Positions 1 through 7,702 of a stretch of DNA of 35,280 nt are shown one piece after another. A program made the position numbers and the translations under genes. This DNA comes from Syntrophus sp. (in: bacteria) (GTDB taxonomy: Bacteria > Desulfobacterota > Syntrophorhabdia > Syntrophorhabdales > Syntrophorhabdaceae), in assembly GCA_013824835.1 (NCBI GenBank), contig PNOM01000024.1:1-35280 (forward strand), given 5' to 3'. The notes beneath the pieces are model-generated. The model was given only the letters and a program-made list of their open reading frames with translations, was not told the DNA's origin and made no database searches. Every line of letters starts with the position of its first letter. Within the stretch, counting starts at the first letter, position 1.

Positions 1-50
1 GAAGAAAAGAGAAAAGCATTATGAGTTTTATGGGACAATATATCTAATTG

Positions 51-2462
51 ATGGGATACAATAACGGCATGTCTTCTTTTTTTAAACTCTTTTCCCGAAG
101 CTTTGATCTCTTTTCCCGCCACAGGGTAATACTGTACGGGGTAACCATTGCCATCGTAGTGGCAAGCCTCTTCGCCTTGAGGTATATCAAGCTCAGCGAA
201 GACCTCCAGCCTTTGCTCCCGGACGGGAAATCAGACGCTGCTATTGATTTCCGTTTTCTGCAACAGGCGCCCTTTATGCACAAGGTGGTAATAAACCTCG
301 AAGTAGGGCCGGATGTTGACCAGAAGAGACTCATAGAGGCAGCGGACAGCCTTGCTGCTGCCATGACTGCGCCATATTACAGCCGTGCAGCCACAGGGCC
401 GGATATGCCGCCCCCGGGAGAACTCTTCTCATGGCTTCTTGGGGCTGCCCCTTCCCTCATGACAGCACAGGATGTGCAGAAGGTCAGGGCGCACCTTACC
501 CCGGAGGGCATCAATACTACCCTGCTCGATATCCGGAAGAGACTTAACTCCTCTGAGGGGTGGGTAATGAAGACGTTGTTCCAAGAGGACCCCCTCCTCT
601 TTTCCATGACTGCCCTTGAAAAGTTTCGTTTTCTGAACATGTTCAAGGGTATGGTACTCAAGGAAAACCATTTTATAAGCGCTGATGGCAGAAATGCCCT
701 GATCGTTGCCGATACCCCCATAAAGATCACTGATTCTTCGGGGGCAAAAGCACTGGCTGATTTCACCAAAGGGCTTATTGCTACCCATGCCGTGCCGGGC
801 ATTACCGTCTCTTTTCTGAGCGGACACCTCTATACTACCGCCAATGCAGAGACTATCAAGGAGGACCTTTTTGTGATCCTCGCCTGCGCATCCCTGACAA
901 TTCTTTTGCTCCTCTTCCTCTTTATGCAGAACTGGAGGGCAATTTTTGTCTTTCTTATCCCCACATCCGTTGTCTGTATTGCAACTGCCGGGACACTCCT
1001 TGCCTATCAGACCATCTCTGCAATCACCATTGCTTTCGGTTCTGTGCTTATGGGGATTGCCGATGATTACCCGATTTTTACCTATTTTTCCCTGAGAGAC
1101 AAAGCCAATTTTTCAGGGGCGGCGGTGAGCGAGATATCCCGTCCCGTGATCTTCAGCGGCATTACCACCATGGCAACCTTCAGCGCCCTGTTTTTTTCCG
1201 ATCTTCCCGGCCAGCGCCAGATTGCATTATTTGCTATTATCGGTATCGTGGCATCATTGGCCTTTTCACTTATTGTGCTTCCCCATTCCATAAGAGGTCT
1301 TTCGTCAGCATCGCACACCGTTCCTGCCTCAACCTCCTCATCAAGAGGGCCGCTCTATAAGGGCCTTGTGATCAGTGGGTGGCTCCTTGTCGTGATATTT
1401 TGCCTGTGGCAGGGGAGCAAAATCACCTTTAACGGGGATATGCGTTCCATCAGCATGGTGCCCCAGGGGATACAGAAGCTGGAAGAGGCATTCAAAAAGA
1501 ACTGGGGAGATTTCCGGGGAACAGCGATGATTTTTGCTGAAGGGAAAGACCTCCAGACTGCGCTGACAAATAACGACCGGTTATTCTCCTATCTTAAAGG
1601 AAAGATAGCCGACAAAGAGATTATAAGCCTTGCCCCCATCCTTCCTTCGACGGAGACGCAGAAGCAGAATGTCCAAGGCTGGCAGGCCCTGTGGTCTGAA
1701 GCCAATAGAAACAGGGTGCACAACCTTTTTCTTCAGGAGGGGGACAAGGTCGGTTTTGCACCAAATGCCTTTGACCCTTTTTTTGAAAGGCTCTCCGTGA
1801 AGCCCGCTGAGGTAACCATGGAAGGCCTCAGAAAGGCCGGGTTTGGCGATATTATTGACGCTATGGTTGTACGAGAGGGGGATATAACCCGGGTGTTGAC
1901 CCTGGTGCCGGATACGGCTCAAGCGGCAGTGTTTTTCGGTAAAGGAACGGATACCCCCTTTGTAGCCCGTTTTGTCTCCCAACGCCGTTTCAACGATACG
2001 ATCAGCAAGGCCATGATTAGTAATTTCATCAAATATATCATTATGGCATCGATCGTGATTATCCTCTTTCTCATTTTCCTTTTCCGCAATACACGGAAGG
2101 TGCTCTATGCCATGATACCTGTTGTCACCGGTCTTATCGTGATGTTCGGCGTGATGGGATGGAGGGGGATTGAGTTTAACCTCTTCAATATTATCGCTAC
2201 TATCCTTGTTATCGGCCTCAGCGTTGACCTGGGTATCTTTATGGTGAGCAGGGTTACTGAAGGCTATGATCATAATACGAGCATGGCAGTTCTTCTCGGC
2301 GGCCTGACAAGCTTTGTAGGTATGGGGGCGCTGACCCTGGCCCGGCACCCCGCCCTCTTTTCCATCGGCATTACGGTGCTTCTCGGCATGTGCGGGGCCA
2401 TACCATCCGCCCTTTTTGTGATACCTGCATTCTATCGCGCCCGAAAGGTAAAGATTATATGA
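51..2462 (+). CDS. MMPL/RND-family lipid exporter
   Basis: This is an inner-membrane RND/MMPL transporter of about 803 residues with the expected two-fold layout. It has an N-terminal TM helix near residues 25-45, a periplasmic loop to about 270, a TM bundle to about 420, a second periplasmic loop, and a final TM bundle from about 665. The first bundle ends with GIADDYPIFTYF, the Asp-Tyr motif of proton-driven MMPL proteins; the second half has the related GLSVDLGIF. Family members export lipids or polyketides, including the MMPL protein of aryl-polyene clusters. The start is uncertain: TTG 48, ATG 51 and ATG 69 are all in frame, and none has a strong ribosome site. The stop overlaps the next start (ATGA), so the two are translationally coupled. 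Export of the locus product is an inference from context. Confidence 0.9.
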   Translation: MGYNNGMSSFFKLFSRSFDLFSRHRVILYGVTIAIVVASLFALRYIKLSEDLQPLLPDGKSDAAIDFRFLQQAPFMHKVVINLEVGPDVDQKRLIEAADSLAAAMTAPYYSRAATGPDMPPPGELFSWLLGAAPSLMTAQDVQKVRAHLTPEGINTTLLDIRKRLNSSEGWVMKTLFQEDPLLFSMTALEKFRFLNMFKGMVLKENHFISADGRNALIVADTPIKITDSSGAKALADFTKGLIATHAVPGITVSFLSGHLYTTANAETIKEDLFVILACASLTILLLLFLFMQNWRAIFVFLIPTSVVCIATAGTLLAYQTISAITIAFGSVLMGIADDYPIFTYFSLRDKANFSGAAVSEISRPVIFSGITTMATFSALFFSDLPGQRQIALFAIIGIVASLAFSLIVLPHSIRGLSSASHTVPASTSSSRGPLYKGLVISGWLLVVIFCLWQGSKITFNGDMRSISMVPQGIQKLEEAFKKNWGDFRGTAMIFAEGKDLQTALTNNDRLFSYLKGKIADKEIISLAPILPSTETQKQNVQGWQALWSEANRNRVHNLFLQEGDKVGFAPNAFDPFFERLSVKPAEVTMEGLRKAGFGDIIDAMVVREGDITRVLTLVPDTAQAAVFFGKGTDTPFVARFVSQRRFNDTISKAMISNFIKYIIMASIVIILFLIFLFRNTRKVLYAMIPVVTGLIVMFGVMGWRGIEFNLFNIIATILVIGLSVDLGIFMVSRVTEGYDHNTSMAVLLGGLTSFVGMGALTLARHPALFSIGITVLLGMCGAIPSALFVIPAFYRARKVKII

Positions 2463-2836
2463 GTAAACTAAAATCTGCCATTATTGCATCAGCAACAGGT
2501 CCTGCCATGGAAACAGATCAGGGTGTTTTCAGAAGAAAATATACATTTTCTCCAGATTTTATAGGGTTCTCCGGCCATTTCCCCGGATACCCCATTCTTC
2601 CCGCCTTTGTACAGATACTTACGGTGTTTGTAACAGCAGAAGGAGTACAAGGCCGCCCCCTTGCACTCCTCTCTATTGAAAAGGCAAAATTCAGGAAGGA
2701 GATTCTTCCTGACCACGAGATTGAAGTGGAATATCAGGAGGGTGTTATCAAAGGAGCGGCCAGTCTTAAGGCAACCATTACGATTGCCGGGGGGCTTGCC
2801 ACTTCTCTTGTGATTACATTTAAGGAAACAGAGTAG
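2459..2836 (+). CDS. Hotdog-fold FabZ/ApeI-like acyl-ACP dehydratase homologue
   Basis: A 125-residue single hotdog domain. The segment GHFPGYPILPAFVQIL aligns with the active-site helix region of FabZ/FabA and of the dehydratases in aryl-polyene clusters. The catalytic His of HFPG is present, but the acidic residue 14 positions later (Glu in FabZ, Asp in several relatives) is Leu here. It may therefore be a non-catalytic or altered hotdog subunit, or use another acid. The start is ATG 2459, which overlaps the MMPL stop. The gene closes the first transcription block; a 176-base gap with palindromes and a toxin-antitoxin promoter follows. Its likely role is processing of ACP-bound intermediates of the locus synthase. 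Confidence 0.8.
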   Translation: MSKLKSAIIASATGPAMETDQGVFRRKYTFSPDFIGFSGHFPGYPILPAFVQILTVFVTAEGVQGRPLALLSIEKAKFRKEILPDHEIEVEYQEGVIKGAASLKATITIAGGLATSLVITFKETE

Positions 2837-2910
2837 AAGTGTGTGGGGGTTATATTGTTTGATATATTAATGTCTCAGAAGAATTCTGTAAAATTTGACT
2901 CATCCGGGAT

Positions 2911-2932
2911 TATACAGAAATATTTCTGTATA
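2911..2932. repeat. Perfect 22-bp palindrome
   Basis: TATACAGAAAT is followed directly by its exact reverse complement. It lies between the hotdog gene and the toxin-antitoxin promoter, 24 bases upstream of the -35 box. There is no GC-rich stem or T-tract, so it does not look like an intrinsic terminator. It could be an auxiliary operator for the toxin-antitoxin complex or an unrelated regulator site. Confidence 0.45.
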
Positions 2933-2956
2933 CTTAAGTGTTCGCCATCTTGATGC

Positions 2957-2996
2957 TTGACATTATTTTCCCTATGTCGTACCATATATAGTACGA
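2957..2996 (+). promoter_or_regulatory. Toxin-antitoxin promoter with autoregulatory operator palindrome
   Basis: A consensus -35 TTGACA (2957-2962) is followed after 17 bases by TACCAT (2980-2985) as -10. The -10 lies inside an inverted repeat, TCGTAC-N8-GTACGA (2977-2996). YefM-type antitoxins repress their own operon through palindromes with a GTAC core, so binding here would occlude the -10. A strong ribosome site, GAGGAGG, starts at 2998, 8 bases before the antitoxin ATG. Confidence 0.65.
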
Positions 2997-3012
2997 TGAG
3001 GAGGCAAATGGA

Positions 3013-3255
3013 ATGACAACATTATCGGCATCAGAGGCAAGAAAGAGGTTGTATAACCTGGTTGACGAGGTAAGAGAAACGCACGTTCCGGTACAGATCG
3101 TGGGAAAGCGGAGTTCCGCGGTTCTCGTTTCCGAGGAAGACTGGCGAGCCATAGAGGAGACCCTGTGCCTGACTTCTATACCGGGCATGCGAGAGTCCAT
3201 CAAGAAAGGACTCAAGACGCCCGTCGAGAAGTGTGAAGAGGCCCCGGGCTGGTGA
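3013..3255 (+). CDS. Phd/YefM-family antitoxin
   Basis: An 80-residue protein. The N-terminal part (SASEARKRLYNLVDEV) and the following strand ending in SSAVLVSEEDWRAIEET are the typical DNA-binding Phd/YefM fold. The C-terminal 25 residues would be the flexible toxin-neutralising tail. It should bind the GTAC-centred palindrome just upstream and repress the operon, more strongly when in complex with the toxin. The start is ATG 3013, behind a GAGGAGG ribosome site. The stop overlaps the toxin start (GTGA), the coupling usual for this family. It sits inside the lipid-biosynthesis locus, separating the exporter/dehydratase pair from the thioesterase/ketosynthase block. Confidence 0.93.
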   Translation: MTTLSASEARKRLYNLVDEVRETHVPVQIVGKRSSAVLVSEEDWRAIEETLCLTSIPGMRESIKKGLKTPVEKCEEAPGW

Positions 3256-3515
3256 GTTGGCGTCTGGTGTATACCAAACAGGCCCAGAAAGACGCAAAGA
3301 AGATTTCACTGTCCAATCTTAAACCCTTAGCTTCCCGCCTGTTGGATATCATCCGTGAAAATCCTTACCAGAATCCACCTCCTTTTGAAAAACTCGTCGG
3401 AGACTTTTCCGGAGCGTATTCCCGGAGAATCAATATACAACACCGACTTGTCTACCAAATTCTCGATGATATCAAGACGATCAAGGTCATCAGGATGTGG
3501 ACACATTATGAGTAA
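3252..3515 (+). CDS. YoeB/Txe-family mRNA interferase toxin
   Basis: An 87-residue RelE-fold endoribonuclease. The YoeB signature residues are visible: Glu46 in PPFEKL, Arg65 in IQHRLVY, and a C-terminal His85 in MWTHYE. These correspond to the general base, phosphate-binding Arg and general acid of Escherichia coli YoeB, which cleaves mRNA in the ribosomal A site. It starts at GTG 3252, overlapping the antitoxin stop by four bases, and looks full-length and intact. With the upstream antitoxin it forms a complete module that could stabilise the region. Confidence 0.94.
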   Translation: MSWRLVYTKQAQKDAKKISLSNLKPLASRLLDIIRENPYQNPPPFEKLVGDFSGAYSRRINIQHRLVYQILDDIKTIKVIRMWTHYE

Positions 3516-3763
3516 TGGAGAAACATTGGCGAACAAGACGATATAATTCGATTAAGCACGGGTGAGACTTGCTGGTATTCAATAACTACCATGTTCGTTT
3601 GTAACCATAATTATCAGTCTTTATATCGCCCAAGCCTCCTTGATTTGTAGTCACGACAGTCAATGAACGATTTAACAGTTTATTAACTCAAGAGTTCGCA
3701 TAAGCCAATTATCGTGTGCAAAGATGAGTTTTTATAAATAATCTTAAAAAGGGGTACAGGGAT

Positions 3764-4108
3764 ATGAAGGAATTAAAAGTGATCTGTTTTGCGTCGATCG
3801 TACTGTTTATAATATGTGCTGCTGCAATTCTGCTGTTTCCCGCAGGAGCGCAGGCACAGTCCAAGGTTGCGGCCATTGAAGGGGTGGGTTTCAATGTAGC
3901 AGGTTCTCTGAAAGATAATCTTAAGCCCCTTGTTAATAAAGATGTCTATGTAAACCTCCGTTCAGGAAAAACATATCAGGGTTTTATCAAGTCCGTGGGA
4001 GATCATTTTGTTCATCTGGAAAAGATAGCGGGAAAGGAATACTTTGATGCCCTTGTCCGCGTAGAAGACATCAGTGCCATTGAGGTCAGGTTCAGGGAAC
4101 CAAGGTAA
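3764..4108 (+). CDS. Exported small protein with LSm/Sm-like fold
   Basis: A 114-residue protein. Residues 1-31 form a signal peptide: Lys near the start, a long hydrophobic run, then AGAQAQ with a probable AxA cleavage site. The mature part has NKDVYVNLRSGKTYQGFI and HFVHLEKI, resembling an Sm1 motif, and a later ALVRVEDISAIEVRF, resembling the Sm2 strand pair. Sm-like folds usually bind RNA in the cytoplasm, so an exported one is unusual; no ligand can be assigned. It starts at ATG 3764 behind AAGGGG and lies only 6 bases before the thioesterase, so it is probably co-transcribed with the biosynthetic block. The fold call is by pattern only. Confidence 0.7.
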   Translation: MKELKVICFASIVLFIICAAAILLFPAGAQAQSKVAAIEGVGFNVAGSLKDNLKPLVNKDVYVNLRSGKTYQGFIKSVGDHFVHLEKIAGKEYFDALVRVEDISAIEVRFREPR

Positions 4109-4114
4109 AAACGC

Positions 4115-4576
4115 ATGCGTAAACCATACTTTCCATCAAACGAGAATGCCCCTTTGCCCCTCAGGGTTACGGTAGAGCGAAGGGTTCGGTTCGAAGAGGT
4201 AGATCCCCTCGCCATTGTCTGGCACGGGCGGTATGCAAGCTATTTTGAGGATGCCCGGAATGCGATAGGTGAGAAATACGGTATCGGATACATCGATTTT
4301 CACGGGAATGGTGTTGTTGCCCCTGTGAGGATTATGCATATCGATTATCATCTGCCACTCGGGTTAAATGAAATTGTTACTATCGAGGGCGTTCTCCATT
4401 GGACCGAAGCCGCACGGATCAATATGGAATTTATCATACGAAACAGCAAGGGCATCGTGTCGACTACCGGGTTTACGGTGCAGGTATTCCTTGACGGGAA
4501 TAATGAACTTCTCCTGATGCGCCCTCCCTTTTACAGGGAATTTTGCGAAAAATGGCGGACAGGACAAATCGGATGA
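4115..4576 (+). CDS. YbgC/4-hydroxybenzoyl-CoA-type hotdog thioesterase
   Basis: A 153-residue hotdog protein. The segment RRVRFEEVDPLAIVWHGRY corresponds to the active-site helix entry of the YbgC/4HBT family, with the catalytic Asp in VDP and the conserved His in WHGRY. Such enzymes hydrolyse acyl-ACP or acyl-CoA thioesters. A homologue (ApeK) is a regular member of aryl-polyene clusters, where it releases or edits chains. Start ATG 4115 has only a weak AGG upstream and may rely on the preceding gene 6 bases away. The stop overlaps the next ketosynthase start (ATGA). It probably acts on chains carried by the two ACPs of this locus. Confidence 0.9.
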   Translation: MRKPYFPSNENAPLPLRVTVERRVRFEEVDPLAIVWHGRYASYFEDARNAIGEKYGIGYIDFHGNGVVAPVRIMHIDYHLPLGLNEIVTIEGVLHWTEAARINMEFIIRNSKGIVSTTGFTVQVFLDGNNELLLMRPPFYREFCEKWRTGQIG

Positions 4577-5706
4577 GAGAAGTATGGATCACGGATGCCG
4601 GTGTGGTGACTGCGGCAGGGAGAAGCCTTGGAGCAACGTGGGATAGCATCATTTCAGGCATTACAGCAATTAAGGAGATAAACCGTTTTTCCGTAAAGTC
4701 GTACCGGTCCGGAATCGGTGCTTCTATCTCCGGCATACAAACATCCGGGCCTTCATCATCATACCATGGGATTCTTGACCTCCTCCTTGATCAGGTTCAA
4801 AAGGTTCCTGTTGACTCAATAGTGATTACGGCCACTACAAAGGCCGGCATCGATAACCTGGAGAAATTGAAGCGGGGACTTCCTGCTGATCCAAGGGATA
4901 TCCTGCTGACTTCAGTAGCAGACAGTGTAAGGGCCCGGCTGGGCTTAAAGGGAGTTTCATTCAATGTCAGCGCAGCCTGTACGTCTGCTGCTGTTGCAGT
5001 AGCTCAGGGGGGAGCGCTCATTTCCTCCGGAACAACTGAATCGGTTTTCATCTGTTCCATTGACATAATTGCTGAATTTATCTTTTCCGGTTTTTCCGCT
5101 CTTCAGAACCTTTCTCCTTTTCCTTGCAGACCTTTTGACCGGGACCGGGCAGGGCTATCCCCAGGGGAAGGTGCGGCATTTCTTACCCTCATGAGCTCAA
5201 AACGGGCGAAGCGACTCGGCTGTACGTGCAAGGGAATAGTGGCTGGTACGGGTATGGCCAATGATGCCTGTCATATCACGGCGCCGGATAAAAATGCTTC
5301 AGGTCTTGTCCGGGCAATCACAGGGGCAATAAAGGCAGCAGGGGTGAAAAAGGGCGATATTGCAGGGATCAGCGCCCATGGCACCGGAACGATCCATAAT
5401 GATCTTATGGAATTAACCGCTTTTAAAAAGGTCTTCGGCGAAGCGTGCCCTCTGGTCTATTCCGTAAAAGGGTGTATCGGTCACACCTTCGGCGCTTCAG
5501 GCGGAATTGAGGTTGCCCTGGGGACACGGACTCTTGAAGAGCAGATTATTCCACCTACTGTAGGTTTCCTTCACCCCGAGCAGGGGGCGGAGGGGCTTGT
5601 CGGTTCCATGCCGGTTTCTATAACAGGCGACTATCTGCTTACTACAAACTCCGGTTTCGGCGGGATGAACACAGCGATTATCCTGAAGAGGGGGCAGATA
5701 CGATGA
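4573..5706 (+). CDS. Beta-ketoacyl-ACP synthase (elongating KS)
   Basis: A 377-residue FabF-family thiolase-fold enzyme with a complete Cys-His-His triad: Cys136 in NVSAACTSAA, His269 in ISAHGTGT, and His304 in KGCIGHTFGASGG. It should carry out decarboxylative Claisen condensation on ACP-bound chains. The closest functional parallel I recognise is the KS of aryl-polyene clusters (ApeO/ApeR group). ATG 4573 is chosen because it overlaps the thioesterase stop as ATGA; an in-frame ATG 4552 upstream is possible. The stop overlaps the next gene, a Cys-less KS homologue, in another ATGA. This coupling implies a KS-chain-length-factor heterodimer. Confidence 0.93.
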   Translation: MREVWITDAGVVTAAGRSLGATWDSIISGITAIKEINRFSVKSYRSGIGASISGIQTSGPSSSYHGILDLLLDQVQKVPVDSIVITATTKAGIDNLEKLKRGLPADPRDILLTSVADSVRARLGLKGVSFNVSAACTSAAVAVAQGGALISSGTTESVFICSIDIIAEFIFSGFSALQNLSPFPCRPFDRDRAGLSPGEGAAFLTLMSSKRAKRLGCTCKGIVAGTGMANDACHITAPDKNASGLVRAITGAIKAAGVKKGDIAGISAHGTGTIHNDLMELTAFKKVFGEACPLVYSVKGCIGHTFGASGGIEVALGTRTLEEQIIPPTVGFLHPEQGAEGLVGSMPVSITGDYLLTTNSGFGGMNTAIILKRGQIR

Positions 5707-6428
5707 AGGCTGTAGTTACCGGTGTTGGCTGGGCAAACGGAGCAGGCATGGGATGTGGAAGGGATATGCCTTTCTCTGTTGGTTGTGACGAGACTCTGCC
5801 GAAGATATCCAGAAAAGATATCTTTCATAAACCCTTTCCGCACTTCGGCAGGATGGATGGATATTCCAAGCTCGGCATCGCAGCCATGGCCCTTGCCCTA
5901 AAGGACGCAGGGCTCAACGAGTGGGAAGAGACACGAAACATTGCTGTGATTGCATCTACTGTCCATGGATGTCTGAATGCGGACGTAGATTATTTTGATA
6001 CGGTCATGGAGGAAGGGGGTCGCCTTGCGAGTCCCAATCTTTTTGCCTATACCCTGCCGAATACCTATCTTGGAGAGGCAGCAATCCACTTCGGATTCAC
6101 AGGGGCATCTTTTGTGGTAAATGAGTCGACCCTTGCCGGCGCTTCAGGCCTCAATATTGCCATGGAGAATATTGCGAAAGGAGAGTATGAAACGGTAATT
6201 ACGGGTATTTGCGACGCAGGGAGCCTTCCATTTCTTGAGATGAGGGACCATGTGATTCCGGGTGCGCTCTTTTTTGTGATCCAGAGGGCATCTGTGGCCC
6301 GGAGCCTTTCATACGGTGAACTGACGCAGAGGGGAATGGGCGTAGTTTATTTCGAAGATAAAAAGGTGGAAGACCTTAATAACCTTGCCTCCATGTGTAC
6401 GGAAGGCATACATGCAAAGAAGGAGTAG
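5703..6428 (+). CDS. Short, Cys-less ketosynthase homologue (CLF-like partner)
   Basis: A 241-residue protein covering only the N-terminal half of a thiolase-fold KS. The nucleophile region reads VNESTLAGASGL, so the catalytic Cys position is Thr143, and the C-terminal half with the two His residues is absent. Short KS-like proteins of about this length (ApeC) pair with a full KS in aryl-polyene systems and act as chain-length-factor-like subunits. The immediate overlap with the active KS (ATG 5703 inside its TGA) supports heterodimer formation. Gene integrity and family parallels argue against a decaying pseudogene. Its role would be structural, or to shape the chain pocket. Confidence 0.85.
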   Translation: MKAVVTGVGWANGAGMGCGRDMPFSVGCDETLPKISRKDIFHKPFPHFGRMDGYSKLGIAAMALALKDAGLNEWEETRNIAVIASTVHGCLNADVDYFDTVMEEGGRLASPNLFAYTLPNTYLGEAAIHFGFTGASFVVNESTLAGASGLNIAMENIAKGEYETVITGICDAGSLPFLEMRDHVIPGALFFVIQRASVARSLSYGELTQRGMGVVYFEDKKVEDLNNLASMCTEGIHAKKE

Positions 6429-6439
6429 AGGATAAACAA

Positions 6440-7702
6440 ATGAAGATGACTCTTATCTACCCGAAGTGGCCGAAGCTGGAAGGACAGACGGAATTCCATC
6501 TTCCGCCCCACGGGCCTGTGGTGTTCGCTGCTTCTGTGCCGCCGGAAGTTGATCTTACCTTTATTGATGAAAATGTGCAGGAGATCGCTTTTGGCAGAGA
6601 TCCTGATATTGTTGCCCTTTCAGTAATGCTCACAAGCCAGCTCCCGAGGGCCTTTGAAATTGCCCGTCAATACCGGGAGATGGGTATTCCGGTCATATTC
6701 GGCGGTATTGCCGTCATGCTTCACAGTGAAGAGGTAATGATGCATGGGGATTCTGTCTTCCTCGGCGAGGTTGAAGGCAGATTCGCCGGGGTGCTGGAGG
6801 ATTTCGCGAAAGGCAATCTCAAAAAGGTATATAATTACATGGCGGACCCTCCTGATCTGCGCCTTGCGGGAACAGCGCGGCGGGAGATCCTCGATCGGTC
6901 CCTTTACAACTACAGGGGCGTCCAGATGCTCGACCTTGTCCATGCATCACGGGGCTGCAAGTTCAATTGTTTTCCCTGCTGCACTGGTTTCCTTGGAGGG
7001 AGACTGTTCCGTCCCCGGCCTATTGACAAGGTAATCGAGGAGATGGAATCGATCCCGAACAACAGGCTCTTCATCGTTGACAACTCTCTGGCCCAGGACC
7101 GGGAGTGGCTTATTGACCTCTTTACCGCCATGATCCCCCTTAAGAAAAAGTGGGTCTCCCATCCTCTTCTGGATGATGATAAAATCCTCAGCCTTGCCGC
7201 AGAGGCGGGGTGCTGGTATGTATACCAGGCAATCTTTGATACTTCCGACGTGATACGGAGAAGGGTAGAACGGCTGAAAGACAATGGGATCGGTGTCGAA
7301 GGCACTATCATCCTTGGAACAGATGATCAGGACGAGGATTACATCAAAAGACTTGTAGACTTTCTCTGTGAGATAAGGCTTGATTTGGCTGAATTTACCA
7401 TTCTTACCCCCTTTCCTCACTCCCCTATTCGGGATCGTTTTGAGCAGGAAGGGAGGATCTTGAGCAACAACTGGATCGATTATACGGCAGACAAGGTTGT
7501 TTTTCAGCCAAAACATATGACCCCGGACAAGCTTCACGAAATGTTCCTCTATGCGTGGAATACCTTTTACGAGGGCGGAGGCTATGCCCTCAAAATGGGC
7601 GAACTTTTTAAAAAGGTTATTAGAAGGGAAATGGACGACGGGACATACCGGCGTTATGAGATGGGGCGGAAACGCGCTTTCAGAAAGAAGGGGGCTGCAT
7701 AA
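6440..7702 (+). CDS. B12-binding-type radical SAM enzyme 1
   Basis: A 420-residue protein. The N-terminal 150 residues form a Rossmann-like cobalamin-binding-type domain (DIVALSVMLTSQLPRAFEIA, then IPVIFGGIAV). The radical SAM core follows, with the [4Fe-4S] motif CKFNCFPC (Cys173, Cys177, Cys180). No DxHxxG motif is seen, as in BchE/HpnP-type relatives that bind cobalamin without lower-axial His. Class B members methylate unactivated carbons; others cyclise or rearrange. Start ATG 6440 lies behind AGGAGTAGAGG, 11 bases after the CLF-like gene. It is first of three consecutive radical SAM genes; the stop overlaps the next start (TAATG). The substrate is unknown, presumably a chain made by this locus. 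Confidence 0.9.
   Translation: MKMTLIYPKWPKLEGQTEFHLPPHGPVVFAASVPPEVDLTFIDENVQEIAFGRDPDIVALSVMLTSQLPRAFEIARQYREMGIPVIFGGIAVMLHSEEVMMHGDSVFLGEVEGRFAGVLEDFAKGNLKKVYNYMADPPDLRLAGTARREILDRSLYNYRGVQMLDLVHASRGCKFNCFPCCTGFLGGRLFRPRPIDKVIEEMESIPNNRLFIVDNSLAQDREWLIDLFTAMIPLKKKWVSHPLLDDDKILSLAAEAGCWYVYQAIFDTSDVIRRRVERLKDNGIGVEGTIILGTDDQDEDYIKRLVDFLCEIRLDLAEFTILTPFPHSPIRDRFEQEGRILSNNWIDYTADKVVFQPKHMTPDKLHEMFLYAWNTFYEGGGYALKMGELFKKVIRREMDDGTYRRYEMGRKRAFRKKGAA

Noticed and set aside
1-47. Possible C-terminal tail of an upstream gene (frame open from base 3 to a TAA at 45-47).
   Set aside because: Only 15 codons, with an ATG inside; too short to support a gene call, though it would fit a gene just before the MMPL exporter.
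1581-2348. Long minus-strand open frame inside the MMPL gene.
   Set aside because: It is antisense to a clear membrane transporter, rich in His/Asn and without family likeness; a shadow of codon bias.
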